A stretch of DNA of 64,000 nucleotides from Tateyamaria omphalii. GTDB taxonomy: Bacteria; Pseudomonadota; Alphaproteobacteria; Rhodobacterales; Rhodobacteraceae. The DNA lies in the NCBI RefSeq assembly GCF_001969365.1, contig NZ_CP019312.1:1674001-1738000 (forward strand). The letters run 5' to 3'. Position 1 is the first letter of the stretch. The number at the start of each line of letters is the position of its first letter. The notes beneath the pieces are model-generated. The model saw only the letters and a program-made list of their open reading frames with translations. It was not told the origin of the DNA and did no database searches. Shown piece by piece: positions 34,390 to 43,759 of this stretch. A program made the translations under genes and the position numbers.

Positions 34390-35432
34390 CCCGTCTGGCC
34401 CTTCTGACCGTCCGGAACGAGGCGGCGTTCCTTCTGGAATGGCTCGCCCATCACCGGGCCGTCGGCTTTGACGCGTTCGTCGTGTTTTCAAATGATTGCG
34501 ACGATGGCACCGACACGATGCTGGACCGGCTGGCCGATCTTGGCTGGCTGACGCATATGCGCAATGATGGCCCCTATGACAAGGGGGGCATCCAGTTCAC
34601 GGCGCTGAAGGCCGCGGCCAAGATGGATCAGGTCAAGGCGGCGGACTGGATCCTGCCGCTGGATGTCGATGAGTTCGTGAACATCCATGTGGGCGGTGGC
34701 ACCCTGGCCGACCTGCATGCCGCCCTGCCCGACGCGACCGCCATCACGCTGACCTGGCGCCTCTTCGGCAACAACGGGCAGGTGCGGTACGTGGACCAGC
34801 CGGTGACCGAAACCTTTACCATGGCAGCACCAGAGGTCCTGCACTGGCCCTGGCGCGCATCAATGTTCAAGACGCTCTACCGGAACGACGGCACCTATCG
34901 CAAACCGGGGGTGCATCGCCCGCGCGATGTGCAAGAGGAGAAACTGCCGCAAGCCCGCTGGTTCGACAGCCACGGCCGCCCATTGGACGACCAATTCAAG
35001 ACGCGGCGCATCTTTTCCAGCTACGGGCGTCAGAACTACGGCCTTGCGCAGCTCAACCACTACCCGCTGGGCGCGATGGAGAGCTATGTCCTGAAGGCCG
35101 ACCGGGGTCGTGCCGTGCATTCCGATGACATGCTGGGCGTGGATTACTGGGTCGAGCGTAACTTTTCGACGGATGAGGACACCAGCATCGGGCGCTACCG
35201 CGGTGCGCGCGGCCGGCATCTTGCGCAACTGAAGGGAGACGAAACGCTCGCCCGTTTGCACCATGAGGCCGTCGCCTGGCGCAGAACGCGCTTCGATGCG
35301 CTGATGCAGCAAGAGCCCTTTCGCGCGCTCTTTGGGCGGCTGCTGATGACGCCGCCCACGCGCCCCGTGCCGCCAAAGGCCGCGCAATTCATGATCGGCT
35401 ACGCCAACCGGGCGCGCCCATCGCAACACTAG
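34386..35432 (+). CDS. glycosyltransferase family 2-like protein, last of the coupled genes
   Basis: 348 residues from GTG 34386, chosen because it forms a GTGA overlap with the FkbM stop and because homology begins at V-T-R-L-A-L-L-T-V-R-N-E. Motifs parallel the first glycosyltransferase: FSNDCDDGTDTMLDRL (34-49), LDVDEFVNIHVGGGTL (92-107), QLNHYPLGAMESYVLK (about 223). The three glycosyltransferase domains in this operon are clear paralogs. Cytoplasmic, sugar specificity unknown. Confidence 0.88.
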   Translation: MTRLALLTVRNEAAFLLEWLAHHRAVGFDAFVVFSNDCDDGTDTMLDRLADLGWLTHMRNDGPYDKGGIQFTALKAAAKMDQVKAADWILPLDVDEFVNIHVGGGTLADLHAALPDATAITLTWRLFGNNGQVRYVDQPVTETFTMAAPEVLHWPWRASMFKTLYRNDGTYRKPGVHRPRDVQEEKLPQARWFDSHGRPLDDQFKTRRIFSSYGRQNYGLAQLNHYPLGAMESYVLKADRGRAVHSDDMLGVDYWVERNFSTDEDTSIGRYRGARGRHLAQLKGDETLARLHHEAVAWRRTRFDALMQQEPFRALFGRLLMTPPTRPVPPKAAQFMIGYANRARPSQH

Positions 35433-35518
35433 CCGCTCGAATTTTCCCAAATTTTGCCGCATTCCACGCGTATCCCGTGCGCAACCCGCGACCAAGGGCG
35501 GGACGTGAGGATAAAGTG

Positions 35519-36472
35519 ATGCAGGACGACGCACCCCCGTTTGAGCCGGACATGGCCGATCTACCCAAGGCCGAATGGCTGACACGGCTTGCCCAGACCG
35601 CTGAAACGCATGGGTTTTTCAAACCATTGGGGCGCAAGCACTTTGCCGCACATATCCAGCGAACCGACACTCTGATCGTGACGTTCGAATCGGTGCAGGG
35701 CATGCGTGCCCTGACCGAGCGCGCAGAGCCACTGGGATGGTCGATGGTGCGTGACAATGATTGGTCGCATCTTTGCATTGCATCGGACGGCGACACCTGG
35801 TTCCGCGACCGGCAGGTCATGGAACTGTTCGATGACCTGACCGACGACGGCTTTTTCGACGCATACGAGACCGTTCTGTTCTACGGTGCGGGACCTTGCG
35901 GCTATGCTGCGGCAGCCTATTCCGTGGCCGCCCCCGGCGCGCAGATCCTCATGATCCAGCCGCAGGCAACGCTGGACCCGCGCGTCACCGCGTGGGATGA
36001 CCGCTTTGTCGAAATGCGGCGCACAGACTTCACGTCCCGCTATGGCTATGCCCCCGACATGCTGGACGCCTGTGCACAGGCCTATATCCTCTACGATCCG
36101 GTAGAGACGCTCGATGCCATGCACGCGGCCCTCTTTACCCGCGCAGGCGTCACGCAGTACCGGCTGCGCAATATGGGCGACACGATCCAGAGTGATCTGG
36201 TTGAGATGAACGTATTGCCCGACCTGATGGAAATGGCCGCCGAAGGTGCCCTGGACGCGCTGCAATTCGCCAAAATCTACCGCGCGCGGCGCACCTATCG
36301 GGGTTACCTGCGCCGGGTGCTGGCGGCACTCGACCGCGATGAGCGCACCCATCTGAGCTATATGATGGCGCGCAACGTCGTATCGCGCATGAAGAAGGCG
36401 CCCCGGTTTCAGCGGCGTCTGGCCGAACTGGAAGCCCGGCGCACCGGCGCAGAGGTGCACGACGAGGGCTAG
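35519..36472 (+). CDS. conserved protein of unknown function, possible alpha/beta fold
   Basis: 317 residues from ATG 35519 with GAGGAT upstream. A central T-V-L-F-Y-G-A-G-P-C-G-Y-A-A-A-A-Y (about 118-134) looks like a nucleotide- or nucleophile-loop region, followed by ILMIQPQATLDPRV. The C-terminal third is helical and basic. Relatives in this order are, as I recall, sometimes labelled PAPS reductase, but none of that family's cysteine or P-loop motifs is visible, so the label is not used. It lies 86 bases after the glycan operon on the same strand and may belong to it; the sulfotransferase link would then be of interest. Confidence 0.7.
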   Translation: MQDDAPPFEPDMADLPKAEWLTRLAQTAETHGFFKPLGRKHFAAHIQRTDTLIVTFESVQGMRALTERAEPLGWSMVRDNDWSHLCIASDGDTWFRDRQVMELFDDLTDDGFFDAYETVLFYGAGPCGYAAAAYSVAAPGAQILMIQPQATLDPRVTAWDDRFVEMRRTDFTSRYGYAPDMLDACAQAYILYDPVETLDAMHAALFTRAGVTQYRLRNMGDTIQSDLVEMNVLPDLMEMAAEGALDALQFAKIYRARRTYRGYLRRVLAALDRDERTHLSYMMARNVVSRMKKAPRFQRRLAELEARRTGAEVHDEG

Positions 36473-36505
36473 AAACCCACGGCGTGCCCGTGGTAACGCC
36501 CGATC

Positions 36506-37537
36506 ATGACCACGCTGACCATTGCCCGACCTGACGACTGGCACCTGCACCTGCGCGACGGCGCGATGATGCGCGCCGTGCTGCCTTGGACCGCGCGCGA
36601 TTTTGCCCGCGCGATCATCATGCCCAACCTGGTCCCCCCCGTGGTGACCGGTGCGCAGGCGGCGGCCTATCGCGACCGCATCCTCGCCGCCTTGCCTGAC
36701 GGCATGACGTTCGAGCCGCTGATGACGCTGTATCTGACCGAGGATACGGATGCCGATGACGTCGCCGCGGCCCATACCAGCGGCCTGGTCAAGGCGGTCA
36801 AGCTCTATCCTGCCGGTGCCACAACCAACTCCGCCTCGGGCGTCACGAATTTCGACGCCGTCCGACCGGTGCTGGAGCGGATGGCCGAGATCGGCCTGCC
36901 CCTATGCGTGCATGGCGAGGTCACGGACCACGACATCGACATCTTCGACCGCGAGGCGGTGTTCATCGACCGCATTCTCGATCCGATCCGTCGGGCGACG
37001 CCGGGCCTGCGCGTGGTGATGGAACACATCACGACGTCCGACGCGGTAGACTACGCGCGCGCGCAGGACGATACCTTGGGCGCCACGATCACGACGCACC
37101 ACATGGTCATCAACCGCAACCACATCCTGGCCGGCGGGATCAAGCCGCATTATTACTGCCTGCCCGTCGCAAAACGCGAAGAGCATCGGCTTGCCCTGCG
37201 CGCTGCCGCAACATCCGGTGAAGCGCGCTTTTTCCTGGGCACCGACAGCGCGCCGCACACGGATGCCAACAAGTTTTTGCCCTGCGGCTGCGCGGGCTGC
37301 TTCACGGCGCCCAACACGCTGCCGATCCTGGCGCAGGTGTTTGAGGACGAGGGCGCGCTTGACCGGCTCGAAGGCTTTACATCCAAACACGGCCCCGCAT
37401 TCTATGGCCTGCCGGTGAACACCCAGACACTCACGCTGACCAAGACAGCACCCGACCTGCCCGGTCACATCGACACCGATGATGGCCCCGTCACCGTGTT
37501 CGATCCTGGCTTCGATCTGACATGGTCGGTGTCCTGA
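36506..37537 (+). CDS. pyrC: dihydroorotase
   Basis: 343-residue class II (E. coli type) dihydroorotase of pyrimidine synthesis, closing carbamoylaspartate to dihydroorotate. The metal ligands His13 and His15 are in [10 protein letters not shown], the carboxylated lysine is in [14 protein letters not shown] (near residue 98), and M-E-H-I-T and [10 protein letters not shown] follow. It precedes pyrE, with a dispersed repeat between them. Confidence 0.97.
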   Translation: MTTLTIARPDDWHLHLRDGAMMRAVLPWTARDFARAIIMPNLVPPVVTGAQAAAYRDRILAALPDGMTFEPLMTLYLTEDTDADDVAAAHTSGLVKAVKLYPAGATTNSASGVTNFDAVRPVLERMAEIGLPLCVHGEVTDHDIDIFDREAVFIDRILDPIRRATPGLRVVMEHITTSDAVDYARAQDDTLGATITTHHMVINRNHILAGGIKPHYYCLPVAKREEHRLALRAAATSGEARFFLGTDSAPHTDANKFLPCGCAGCFTAPNTLPILAQVFEDEGALDRLEGFTSKHGPAFYGLPVNTQTLTLTKTAPDLPGHIDTDDGPVTVFDPGFDLTWSVS

Positions 37538-37576
37538 TCTTCTTCTCTTTGCCAAATACGGCCGCCGGAGGCTTCC
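37538..37576 (-). repeat. dispersed intergenic repeat, copy D (divergent)
   Basis: Read on the minus strand: GCCTCCGGCGGCC, then GTATTTGGCAAAGAGAAGAAG. It has the GTATTTxGxxxAGA tail of the other copies but a different, CCTCCGG head. It abuts the pyrC stop codon. Confidence 0.6.
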
Positions 37577-37615
37577 GCAGTCGCAACCGGCGCAACACTC
37601 CGAAAGGCATGCACC

Positions 37616-38290
37616 ATGATCCCAACCAGCTTCCCCACAGCCGAAGAAATGGCGCGCCTGACCGCCCGCATGCTGCTGGAAATCGAGGCGGTGCATTTCA
37701 ATGCGGCCGAGCCGTTCACACTGTCCTCTGGCCTGCCCTCGCCCACCTATATCGACTGCCGCAAGCTGATTTCCTTTCCGCGCATCCGCAGCACGCTCAT
37801 GGATTTCCTGACGGTGACCGTGATGCGCAACGCGGGGTTCGAGGCGTTTGACAACATCGCGGGCGGAGAGACGGCTGGCATGCCCTTTGGCGCGCTGGTG
37901 GCCGAACGCATGGCCCTGCCCATGACCTATGTGCGCAAAAAGCCCAAGGGCTACGGGAAGAACGCCCGCATCGAGGGCGTGATGACCGAAGGCCAGCGGG
38001 TTCTGCTGGTCGAGGATCTGACCACCGATGGGGGATCGAAGCTGAGCTTTGTGGACGCGATCCGCGACACGGGCGCGACCTGCACAGACACAGCGGTGAT
38101 CTTCTACTACGACATCTTTCCAGAGACCGAAAAGACGCTGGGCGACCATGGCGTGCGCTTGCACCATCTGTGCACGTGGTGGGACGTTCTGGCAGAGGCC
38201 AGGGCCAGTGGCGCGTTCGACCCGACAACCTTGGGCGGCGTGGAGGCGTTCCTGGGTGACCCACGCGGGTGGCAGGCCGCCCGTACGTAG
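37616..38290 (+). CDS. pyrE: orotate phosphoribosyltransferase
   Basis: 224 residues. It converts orotate and PRPP to OMP. The PRPP loop reads [14 protein letters not shown] (about residue 127), with the catalytic-loop lysines in [17 protein letters not shown] (about 104-120). The N-terminal [14 protein letters not shown] orotate region is present. It lies 78 bases after pyrC on the same strand. Confidence 0.97.
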   Translation: MIPTSFPTAEEMARLTARMLLEIEAVHFNAAEPFTLSSGLPSPTYIDCRKLISFPRIRSTLMDFLTVTVMRNAGFEAFDNIAGGETAGMPFGALVAERMALPMTYVRKKPKGYGKNARIEGVMTEGQRVLLVEDLTTDGGSKLSFVDAIRDTGATCTDTAVIFYYDIFPETEKTLGDHGVRLHHLCTWWDVLAEARASGAFDPTTLGGVEAFLGDPRGWQAART

Positions 38291-38343
38291 GCGAATGTCG
38301 CCCGATACGGTGCCGTAACGTCATTTTCTGCGGCAATAACGTC

Positions 38344-38473
38344 TGTGGATGGCTGTGCACAACCGTGATTCTTTTGCCTTGTCCCTCGCAGATGTGGTAG
38401 CGTTTACCAACACGGCCACCAAATACGCCAATGTGTAAACCACTTTTTGGCAGCGTCCACCGGGTTTTCCACA
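38344..38473. promoter_or_regulatory. DnaA-box-like sites upstream of dnaB
   Basis: Three near matches to the DnaA box TTATCCACA: TGTGGATGG at 38344-38352 (reverse, 7 of 9), TGTGCACAA at 38354-38362 (reverse, 7 of 9) and TTTTCCACA at 38465-38473 (8 of 9). GTTTAC (38402-38407) and GTAAAC (38435-38440) form a spaced inverted pair between them. The 270-base gap holds no gene. Confidence 0.4.
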
Positions 38474-38560
38474 GACTTGCTCCCGGTTTTCATTGTGGTT
38501 GCGCTTGTGGCAAGAGGGCCGTCACGGGACATAAAAAGACAACGAGCAGAGAGTGGGGCG

Positions 38561-40054
38561 ATGAACGAGATTGCAGCAATCAATCCGACCGGGGTGGCGG
38601 TTCAGGACGCCGAGACCATGCCCCACTCGATCGAGGCAGAGCAGCAGTTGCTGGGCGCGATCCTGACCAACAACGACATCTACGACCGCGTCGCAGCGAT
38701 CATCAATCCGACCCATTTCTACGACCCGGTCCATGCCCGCATCTTCGAGATTTCCGCCGCGCGCATCGCCAAGAACAACCTGGCCTCACCCGTGACGCTC
38801 AAGGCGTTCATGGAGGATGACGAGGGGCTGAAGGAACTGGGCGGACCTGCTTACCTCGCCCGCCTTGCCGGGGCCGCCATCAGCGCCTTTGCCGTGCGCG
38901 ACTATGCCCAGATGATCTATGACCTCGCCGTGCGGCGCGACCTGATCCAGTTGGGCCGGGACATCAGCGCCAAGGCGGCCAAGGTCGATGTAGCCTCCGA
39001 ACCCAAGGAACAGATCGTCGAGGCGGAACAGGCGCTTTACAAGCTGGCCGAGCAGGGCTCGTCCGAGGGTGGATTTCAGAGTTTTCTCAAGGCGGTCACC
39101 GATGCGGTGAACGTCGCCAATGCCGCCTACCAGCGGGAAGGCGGCCTTGCCGGTATTTCCACCGGGCTGATTGACATGGACAAGAAGCTGGGCGGCCTGC
39201 ATCCGTCCGACCTGCTGATCCTTGCGGGGCGTCCGTCGATGGGGAAAACATCGCTCGCCACCAACATCGCCTTCAACATCGCCAAGGCCTACAAGAAGGG
39301 CCTCAAGCCCGACGGCGCCGAAGGGGCCATCGAAGGGGGCGTGGTCGGTTTTTATTCGCTGGAGATGAGCGCCGAGCAGTTGGCCGCCCGGATCCTGTCC
39401 GAAGCAGCCGAGGTGCCGTCAGAAAACATCCGGCGCGGCGACATGACCGAGGCCGAGTTCCGCCGCTTTGTCGACGCGGCCAAGCAGCTTGAGGCGTGCC
39501 CGCTCTTCATCGACGACACGCCCGCAATCCCGATTGCTCAGCTTGCGGCGCGCGCCCGGCGGCTGAAGCGGACGCATGGGCTGGATGTGCTGATCGTGGA
39601 TTATCTGCAACTGGTGCGCGGCGGCGCCGACAACCGGGTGCAGGAGATTGCCGAGATTTCCATGGGCCTGAAGGCCATCGCTAAGGAATTGAACATCCCC
39701 GTCGTCGCCCTGTCGCAGCTGTCGCGCCAGGTGGAAAGCCGCGAAGACAAGCGACCCCAGTTGTCGGACCTGCGGGAATCGGGCTCGATCGAGCAGGATG
39801 CGGACGTCGTCATGTTCGTGTTCCGCGAGGAATATTACAAGGAACGCGAGAAACCCGGCGATCATGATCTGGAGGCCATGGCGAAGTGGCAGGAAGAGAT
39901 GGAGCGCCTGCATGGCCGCGCCGAGGTGATCATCGGCAAGCAGCGTCACGGCCCCATTGGTACGGTCGACCTGAGCTTTGAAGGGCGGTTCACACGCTTT
40001 GGCAACCTTATCCAGCCTTGGCAGCAGGGCGGTGGCGGCGAGACAGGGTTCTGA
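38561..40054 (+). CDS. dnaB: replicative DNA helicase DnaB
   Basis: 497-residue hexameric 5'-3' helicase of the replication fork. ATG 38561 is chosen for its GTGGGG site and because the conserved N-terminal domain starts soon after (PHSIEAEQQLLGAIL); the frame is open from 38447. Walker A is GRPSMGKTSLATN (about 222-234), followed by Y-S-L-E-M-S, VDYLQLVRGG and LSQLSRQVESREDKRPQLSDLRESGSIEQDADV (given as a region). No intein is inserted. It ends before repeat copy C. Confidence 0.97.
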   Translation: MNEIAAINPTGVAVQDAETMPHSIEAEQQLLGAILTNNDIYDRVAAIINPTHFYDPVHARIFEISAARIAKNNLASPVTLKAFMEDDEGLKELGGPAYLARLAGAAISAFAVRDYAQMIYDLAVRRDLIQLGRDISAKAAKVDVASEPKEQIVEAEQALYKLAEQGSSEGGFQSFLKAVTDAVNVANAAYQREGGLAGISTGLIDMDKKLGGLHPSDLLILAGRPSMGKTSLATNIAFNIAKAYKKGLKPDGAEGAIEGGVVGFYSLEMSAEQLAARILSEAAEVPSENIRRGDMTEAEFRRFVDAAKQLEACPLFIDDTPAIPIAQLAARARRLKRTHGLDVLIVDYLQLVRGGADNRVQEIAEISMGLKAIAKELNIPVVALSQLSRQVESREDKRPQLSDLRESGSIEQDADVVMFVFREEYYKEREKPGDHDLEAMAKWQEEMERLHGRAEVIIGKQRHGPIGTVDLSFEGRFTRFGNLIQPWQQGGGGETGF

Positions 40055-40086
40055 TCCAAAGGACGCGTGCCGCGACGCCATTTTTT

Positions 40087-40140
40087 GAGGGGGCTCTGCC
40101 CCCGACTTCGGCGCCCCTGAGGTATTTTCAGCCAGAATAA
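40087..40140 (+). repeat. dispersed intergenic repeat, copy C
   Basis: Hairpin GGGGGC-TCT-GCCCCC, spacer with CGCCCCTGAG, tail GTATTTTCAGCCAGAATAA. It lies between dnaB and the DUF1194 gene. Confidence 0.75.
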
Positions 40141-40195
40141 GTGTCGAAACGGCTTTTGATTGGACAGAGTCGTCTGTGCAAGGCACGGTTGAACC

Positions 40196-40990
40196 ATGCG
40201 CCTTTTCTTGCTCTTGCTGGCATGGCTCGCGACTGCGGTTCACGCCGAAGACCGTATCGAAGTTGACGTCGAGCTGTTTCTGGCCGTGGATGTCAGCCGC
40301 TCCATGCAGCCCTATGAGCTGGAAATCCAACGGCGCGGCTATGCGGCTGCGTTGAAGTCGCCCGAAGTGCAGGATGCCATCGCAGACGGATTTCTGGGAC
40401 GCATCGCTGTCACTTACGTCGAATGGGCCGGTGCGTATCATCAGCGCGAGATTGTACCGTGGACGCTTCTGGCGACAGCTGAGGACTCGGCCGAGGTTGC
40501 GGCGCGGATCACCGCCCATTTCGATCAGGCCATGCGCCGCACGTCAATCTCGAGCGCATTGACCTACGCGGCAGAGAGTATCGAGACCAACGCATTCGAC
40601 GGGTTGCGCCGGGTGATTGACGTGTCCGGCGACGGGCCGAACAATGTGGGCATCCCCGTCACCCGCGCCCGTGATGCAGTGCTGGCGCGCGGCATCACCA
40701 TAAACGGCCTTCCCCTGATGACGCAGGACAACGGGATCATGGCGCGATGGAACATCGCTGATCTGGATGCCTATTACACCGCCTGCGTCATCGGCGGCGC
40801 AGGTGCCTTTGTCGTTCCAGTCACCGACTGGTCGGAGTTTGAAGATGCGGTGCGGCGCAAGCTGGTGCTTGAGATCGCCGGTCAACCGGCACGGCTGTGG
40901 CAGGCACAGGTCCGCTCAACCGCGCCCTATAATTGCCTGATCGGCGAGGAGATCTGGGAGCGGAACCGCGATATCTTTGCCCTGCCCTGA
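40196..40990 (+). CDS. DUF1194 VWA-like exported protein
   Basis: 264 residues with a signal peptide (about 1-18, cleavage after V-H-A). The mature protein is a VWA-like fold with the metal-site motif DVSRS (32-36) and [13 protein letters not shown]1194 is a family I associate mainly with alphaproteobacteria; no function is established. A periplasmic metal-dependent adhesion-type role can be inferred from the fold only. Two cysteines late in the protein (A-C-V-I and N-C-L-I) may form a disulfide. It precedes alr by 55 bases on the same strand. Confidence 0.88.
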   Translation: MRLFLLLLAWLATAVHAEDRIEVDVELFLAVDVSRSMQPYELEIQRRGYAAALKSPEVQDAIADGFLGRIAVTYVEWAGAYHQREIVPWTLLATAEDSAEVAARITAHFDQAMRRTSISSALTYAAESIETNAFDGLRRVIDVSGDGPNNVGIPVTRARDAVLARGITINGLPLMTQDNGIMARWNIADLDAYYTACVIGGAGAFVVPVTDWSEFEDAVRRKLVLEIAGQPARLWQAQVRSTAPYNCLIGEEIWERNRDIFALP

Positions 40991-41045
40991 AGGCTGCGCG
41001 TTTTCCCCCTTCACCAATCCGCGCGGTCCTGCCAAACAGGCGCTC

Positions 41046-42080
41046 ATGACGTCCGCGACCCTCTCTATCGACCTTGGCGCGCTTGTGCGCAACTGGCAGG
41101 CGCTTGATGCCATGAGCACGTGCGAGACCGGCGCCGTGGTCAAGGCCGATGGATACGGCCTGGGCGCGCCGGTCGTGGGCCGGGCGCTGTTGCGTGCGGG
41201 CGTGCGCAGTTTCTTTGTCGCCACGGCGGCCGAAGGCAACACGCTGCGCGACGCTATCGGCCAAGGGCCTGCCATCTATGTGTTTTCCGGACACATGACC
41301 GGTGACACCACGGCCATCGACAAGGCCGCGTTGACCCCGCTGTTGAACTCGGTCGACCAGATGCTGCGCCATGTGGAAGCGCTGCCCGGTGCCCCCTTCG
41401 GCATACAACTCGACAGCGGCATGAACCGGCTGGGCATGGAGCCTGGTGAATGGTCCGCCGTGCGCGACATCGCCTTGGCGCAGGGTCCTGCGATGATCAT
41501 GTCGCACCTGGCCTGCGCGGACGAGCCGAGCCACCCGATGAATGCTCATCAATTGGCGGAGTTTCGCGCCATGACCGATGGGATGGACGTGCCCCGGTCT
41601 CTGGCCGCAACCGGAGGCACGATCCTGGGCCCGGAATATCACTTCGACATGACCCGCCCCGGTATCGGGCTTTATGGCGGTCTGCCCTTTGTGGATGCGG
41701 CGCCAGTGGTCACGCTGGACCTGCCTGTCATTCAGGTCCGGGACGTGATGCAGGGCGAGACTGTCGGCTATGGCAACACATGGATTGCCCCCCGCGATAC
41801 GCGCGTCGCCACGGTGTCGGGCGGCTATGCCGACGGGCTGATCCGCGCGATGGGACCGAATGCGACGCTCTATGCAGGCGACGTGCCCTGCCCCGTCGTG
41901 GGCCGCGTGTCCATGGACCTGATCACCGCCGATGTCACGGATTTGGGCGGCGACCCGACCGAGTTGCAATTGCTGGGCCGCCATCAATCCGTGGACACGG
42001 TCGCAGAGGCGGCAGGCACCATCGGCTACGAAATCCTCACCTCGCTGGGCCAGCGCTATCACCGGACGCACGTCCAATGA
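41046..42080 (+). CDS. alr: alanine racemase
   Basis: 344 residues from ATG 41046; the open frame from 40977 overlaps the upstream gene. PLP-dependent enzyme making D-alanine for peptidoglycan. The PLP lysine is Lys33 in [11 protein letters not shown]; the second half carries VGYGNTW with the catalytic tyrosine region, and [13 protein letters not shown]. Length is typical. The stop overlaps the mlaE start (ATGA), an unusual coupling of a wall-precursor enzyme with a lipid transporter. Confidence 0.96.
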   Translation: MTSATLSIDLGALVRNWQALDAMSTCETGAVVKADGYGLGAPVVGRALLRAGVRSFFVATAAEGNTLRDAIGQGPAIYVFSGHMTGDTTAIDKAALTPLLNSVDQMLRHVEALPGAPFGIQLDSGMNRLGMEPGEWSAVRDIALAQGPAMIMSHLACADEPSHPMNAHQLAEFRAMTDGMDVPRSLAATGGTILGPEYHFDMTRPGIGLYGGLPFVDAAPVVTLDLPVIQVRDVMQGETVGYGNTWIAPRDTRVATVSGGYADGLIRAMGPNATLYAGDVPCPVVGRVSMDLITADVTDLGGDPTELQLLGRHQSVDTVAEAAGTIGYEILTSLGQRYHRTHVQ

Positions 42081-42850
42081 GGCTGCTGGCCGGGATCGGG
42101 GCGATCACGCTTGGCTTTCTTGCCGCCATTGGGCGTGTGGCGATGTTTTTCGGCGCCACGGTCACGCATCTGGTGCGCCCGCCGTTTTACCTGCGCGAAT
42201 TTGCGCTGGCGCTGCTCAATATCGGCTGGTTGTCGTTGCCTGTTGTGGGCCTGACCGCAATCTTCACCGGCGGTGCGCTGGCGCTTCAGATTTACGCCGG
42301 TGGTGCGCGTTTCAACGCCGAGGCCGTGGTGCCGCAGATCGTCGCCATCGGCATGGTGCGCGAGTTGGGGCCGGTGTTGGTCGGTCTGATGATTGCCGCG
42401 CGCGTCACCTCCTCCATCGCGGCAGAGATTGCGACGATGAAGGTGACCGAGCAGATTGATGCGCTTGTTACCCTGTCGACCCATCCGATGAAGTACCTGG
42501 CCGTGCCGCGCGTGCTGGCCGCCACGTTGGCCGTGCCGCTGCTGGTGGGTGTGGGGGACATCATTGGCATCTTTGGCGGCTATGCCGTGGCGACCGGCAC
42601 ATTGGGTTTCAACGCCGCTGCCTACATCCAGAACACGGTGGACTTCCTTGAGATACGCGATGTCGTGTCTTCGCTGGTCAAGGGTGCGGTCTTTGGCTGT
42701 CTGGCGGCCCTGATGGGCTGTTATTTCGGCATGAACTCCGGCCGTGGGGCGCAGGGCGTGGGCCGCGCCACCAAAGGGTCGGTCGAGGCGGCGGCAGTCC
42801 TGATCCTTGCGGCCAACTTCGTGCTGACGGGGGTGTTCTTTTCAATATGA
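42077..42850 (+). CDS. mlaE: MlaE-type ABC transporter permease
   Basis: 257 residues with five or so membrane helices and the MlaE-family core ([38 protein letters not shown]). The family forms the inner-membrane part of phospholipid transport across the envelope. It overlaps alr upstream and mlaF downstream by ATGA. No mlaD substrate-binding gene follows in this window, so it must be elsewhere if the system is complete. Confidence 0.93.
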   Translation: MRLLAGIGAITLGFLAAIGRVAMFFGATVTHLVRPPFYLREFALALLNIGWLSLPVVGLTAIFTGGALALQIYAGGARFNAEAVVPQIVAIGMVRELGPVLVGLMIAARVTSSIAAEIATMKVTEQIDALVTLSTHPMKYLAVPRVLAATLAVPLLVGVGDIIGIFGGYAVATGTLGFNAAAYIQNTVDFLEIRDVVSSLVKGAVFGCLAALMGCYFGMNSGRGAQGVGRATKGSVEAAAVLILAANFVLTGVFFSI

Positions 42851-43596
42851 TAACGCTGTCGGACGTCCACAAATCCTTTGGCGACAACCACGTCCTCCGC
42901 GGCGTCGACCTGCATGTGCCGCGCGGCACCTCGACCGTGATCATCGGGGGCTCGGGCACGGGCAAGTCGATCTGCATCAAGACCGTGCTGGGCCTTGTCA
43001 CGCCGGAGCGTGGTACGATTACCGTGGATGGGCAGGACGTGACGAAGACGGGCGACCGTGACGCGTTCCTGGCGCGCTTCGGTATGCTGTTTCAGGCGGC
43101 GGCCCTGTTTGACTCACTGCCTGTCTGGCAGAACGTCGCCTTTCGCCTGATGCGCGGCAGCCTGAAACGGCCCAGGGACGAGGCGCGTGAGATCGCCATT
43201 GAAAAACTGCGCCGCGTGGGACTGACCCCGGACGTGGCGGACCGCTTGCCCGCAGAGCTGTCGGGCGGGATGCAGAAGCGCGTGGGCCTCGCGCGCGCGA
43301 TTGCCGCCGATCCCGAGATCATCTTTTTCGATGAGCCGACCACAGGCCTCGATCCGATCATGGCGGGTGTGATCAACGACCTGATCCGAGAGATCGTGAC
43401 CGAGATGGGCGCGACCACGATGACGATCACTCATGACATGACGTCCGTGCGCACCATTGCGGACAACGTGGCAATGCTGCACGGGGGCAAGATCCGGTGG
43501 ACGGGTCCGGTGGCCGACATCGACGCCGCCCATGATCCTTACGTTGATCAGTTCATCAACGGGCGGGCCGAGGGACCGATTGAAACCGTCCGCTAG
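42847..43596 (+). CDS. mlaF: MlaF-type ABC transporter ATPase
   Basis: 249 residues. Walker A is GGSGTGKS (34-41), the signature is LSGGMQKRVGLARA, Walker B I-F-F-D-E-P-T-T-G-L-D, and the H-loop is M-T-I-T-H-D. The GGSGTGKS variant and S-G-G-M-Q-K-R-V are typical of MlaF/Ttg2A. It powers the MlaE permease. The start overlaps the mlaE stop. No terminator was seen after it. Confidence 0.94.
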   Translation: MITLSDVHKSFGDNHVLRGVDLHVPRGTSTVIIGGSGTGKSICIKTVLGLVTPERGTITVDGQDVTKTGDRDAFLARFGMLFQAAALFDSLPVWQNVAFRLMRGSLKRPRDEAREIAIEKLRRVGLTPDVADRLPAELSGGMQKRVGLARAIAADPEIIFFDEPTTGLDPIMAGVINDLIREIVTEMGATTMTITHDMTSVRTIADNVAMLHGGKIRWTGPVADIDAAHDPYVDQFINGRAEGPIETVR

Positions 43597-43759
43597 GCGC
43601 GCGTTTCTAACTGCGCACTATATGCTATCTGGGACTGTATTGCTGCGCATTTGGAAACAATACATGTCCAGTCCGCGCATTTGCCAAGACGTTCAGACTG
43701 TATTTTCCGCAGCTTAGGGGTATGATCCCTGCGTAGTGTGTCTTCTGGGGGGAAGGCTG

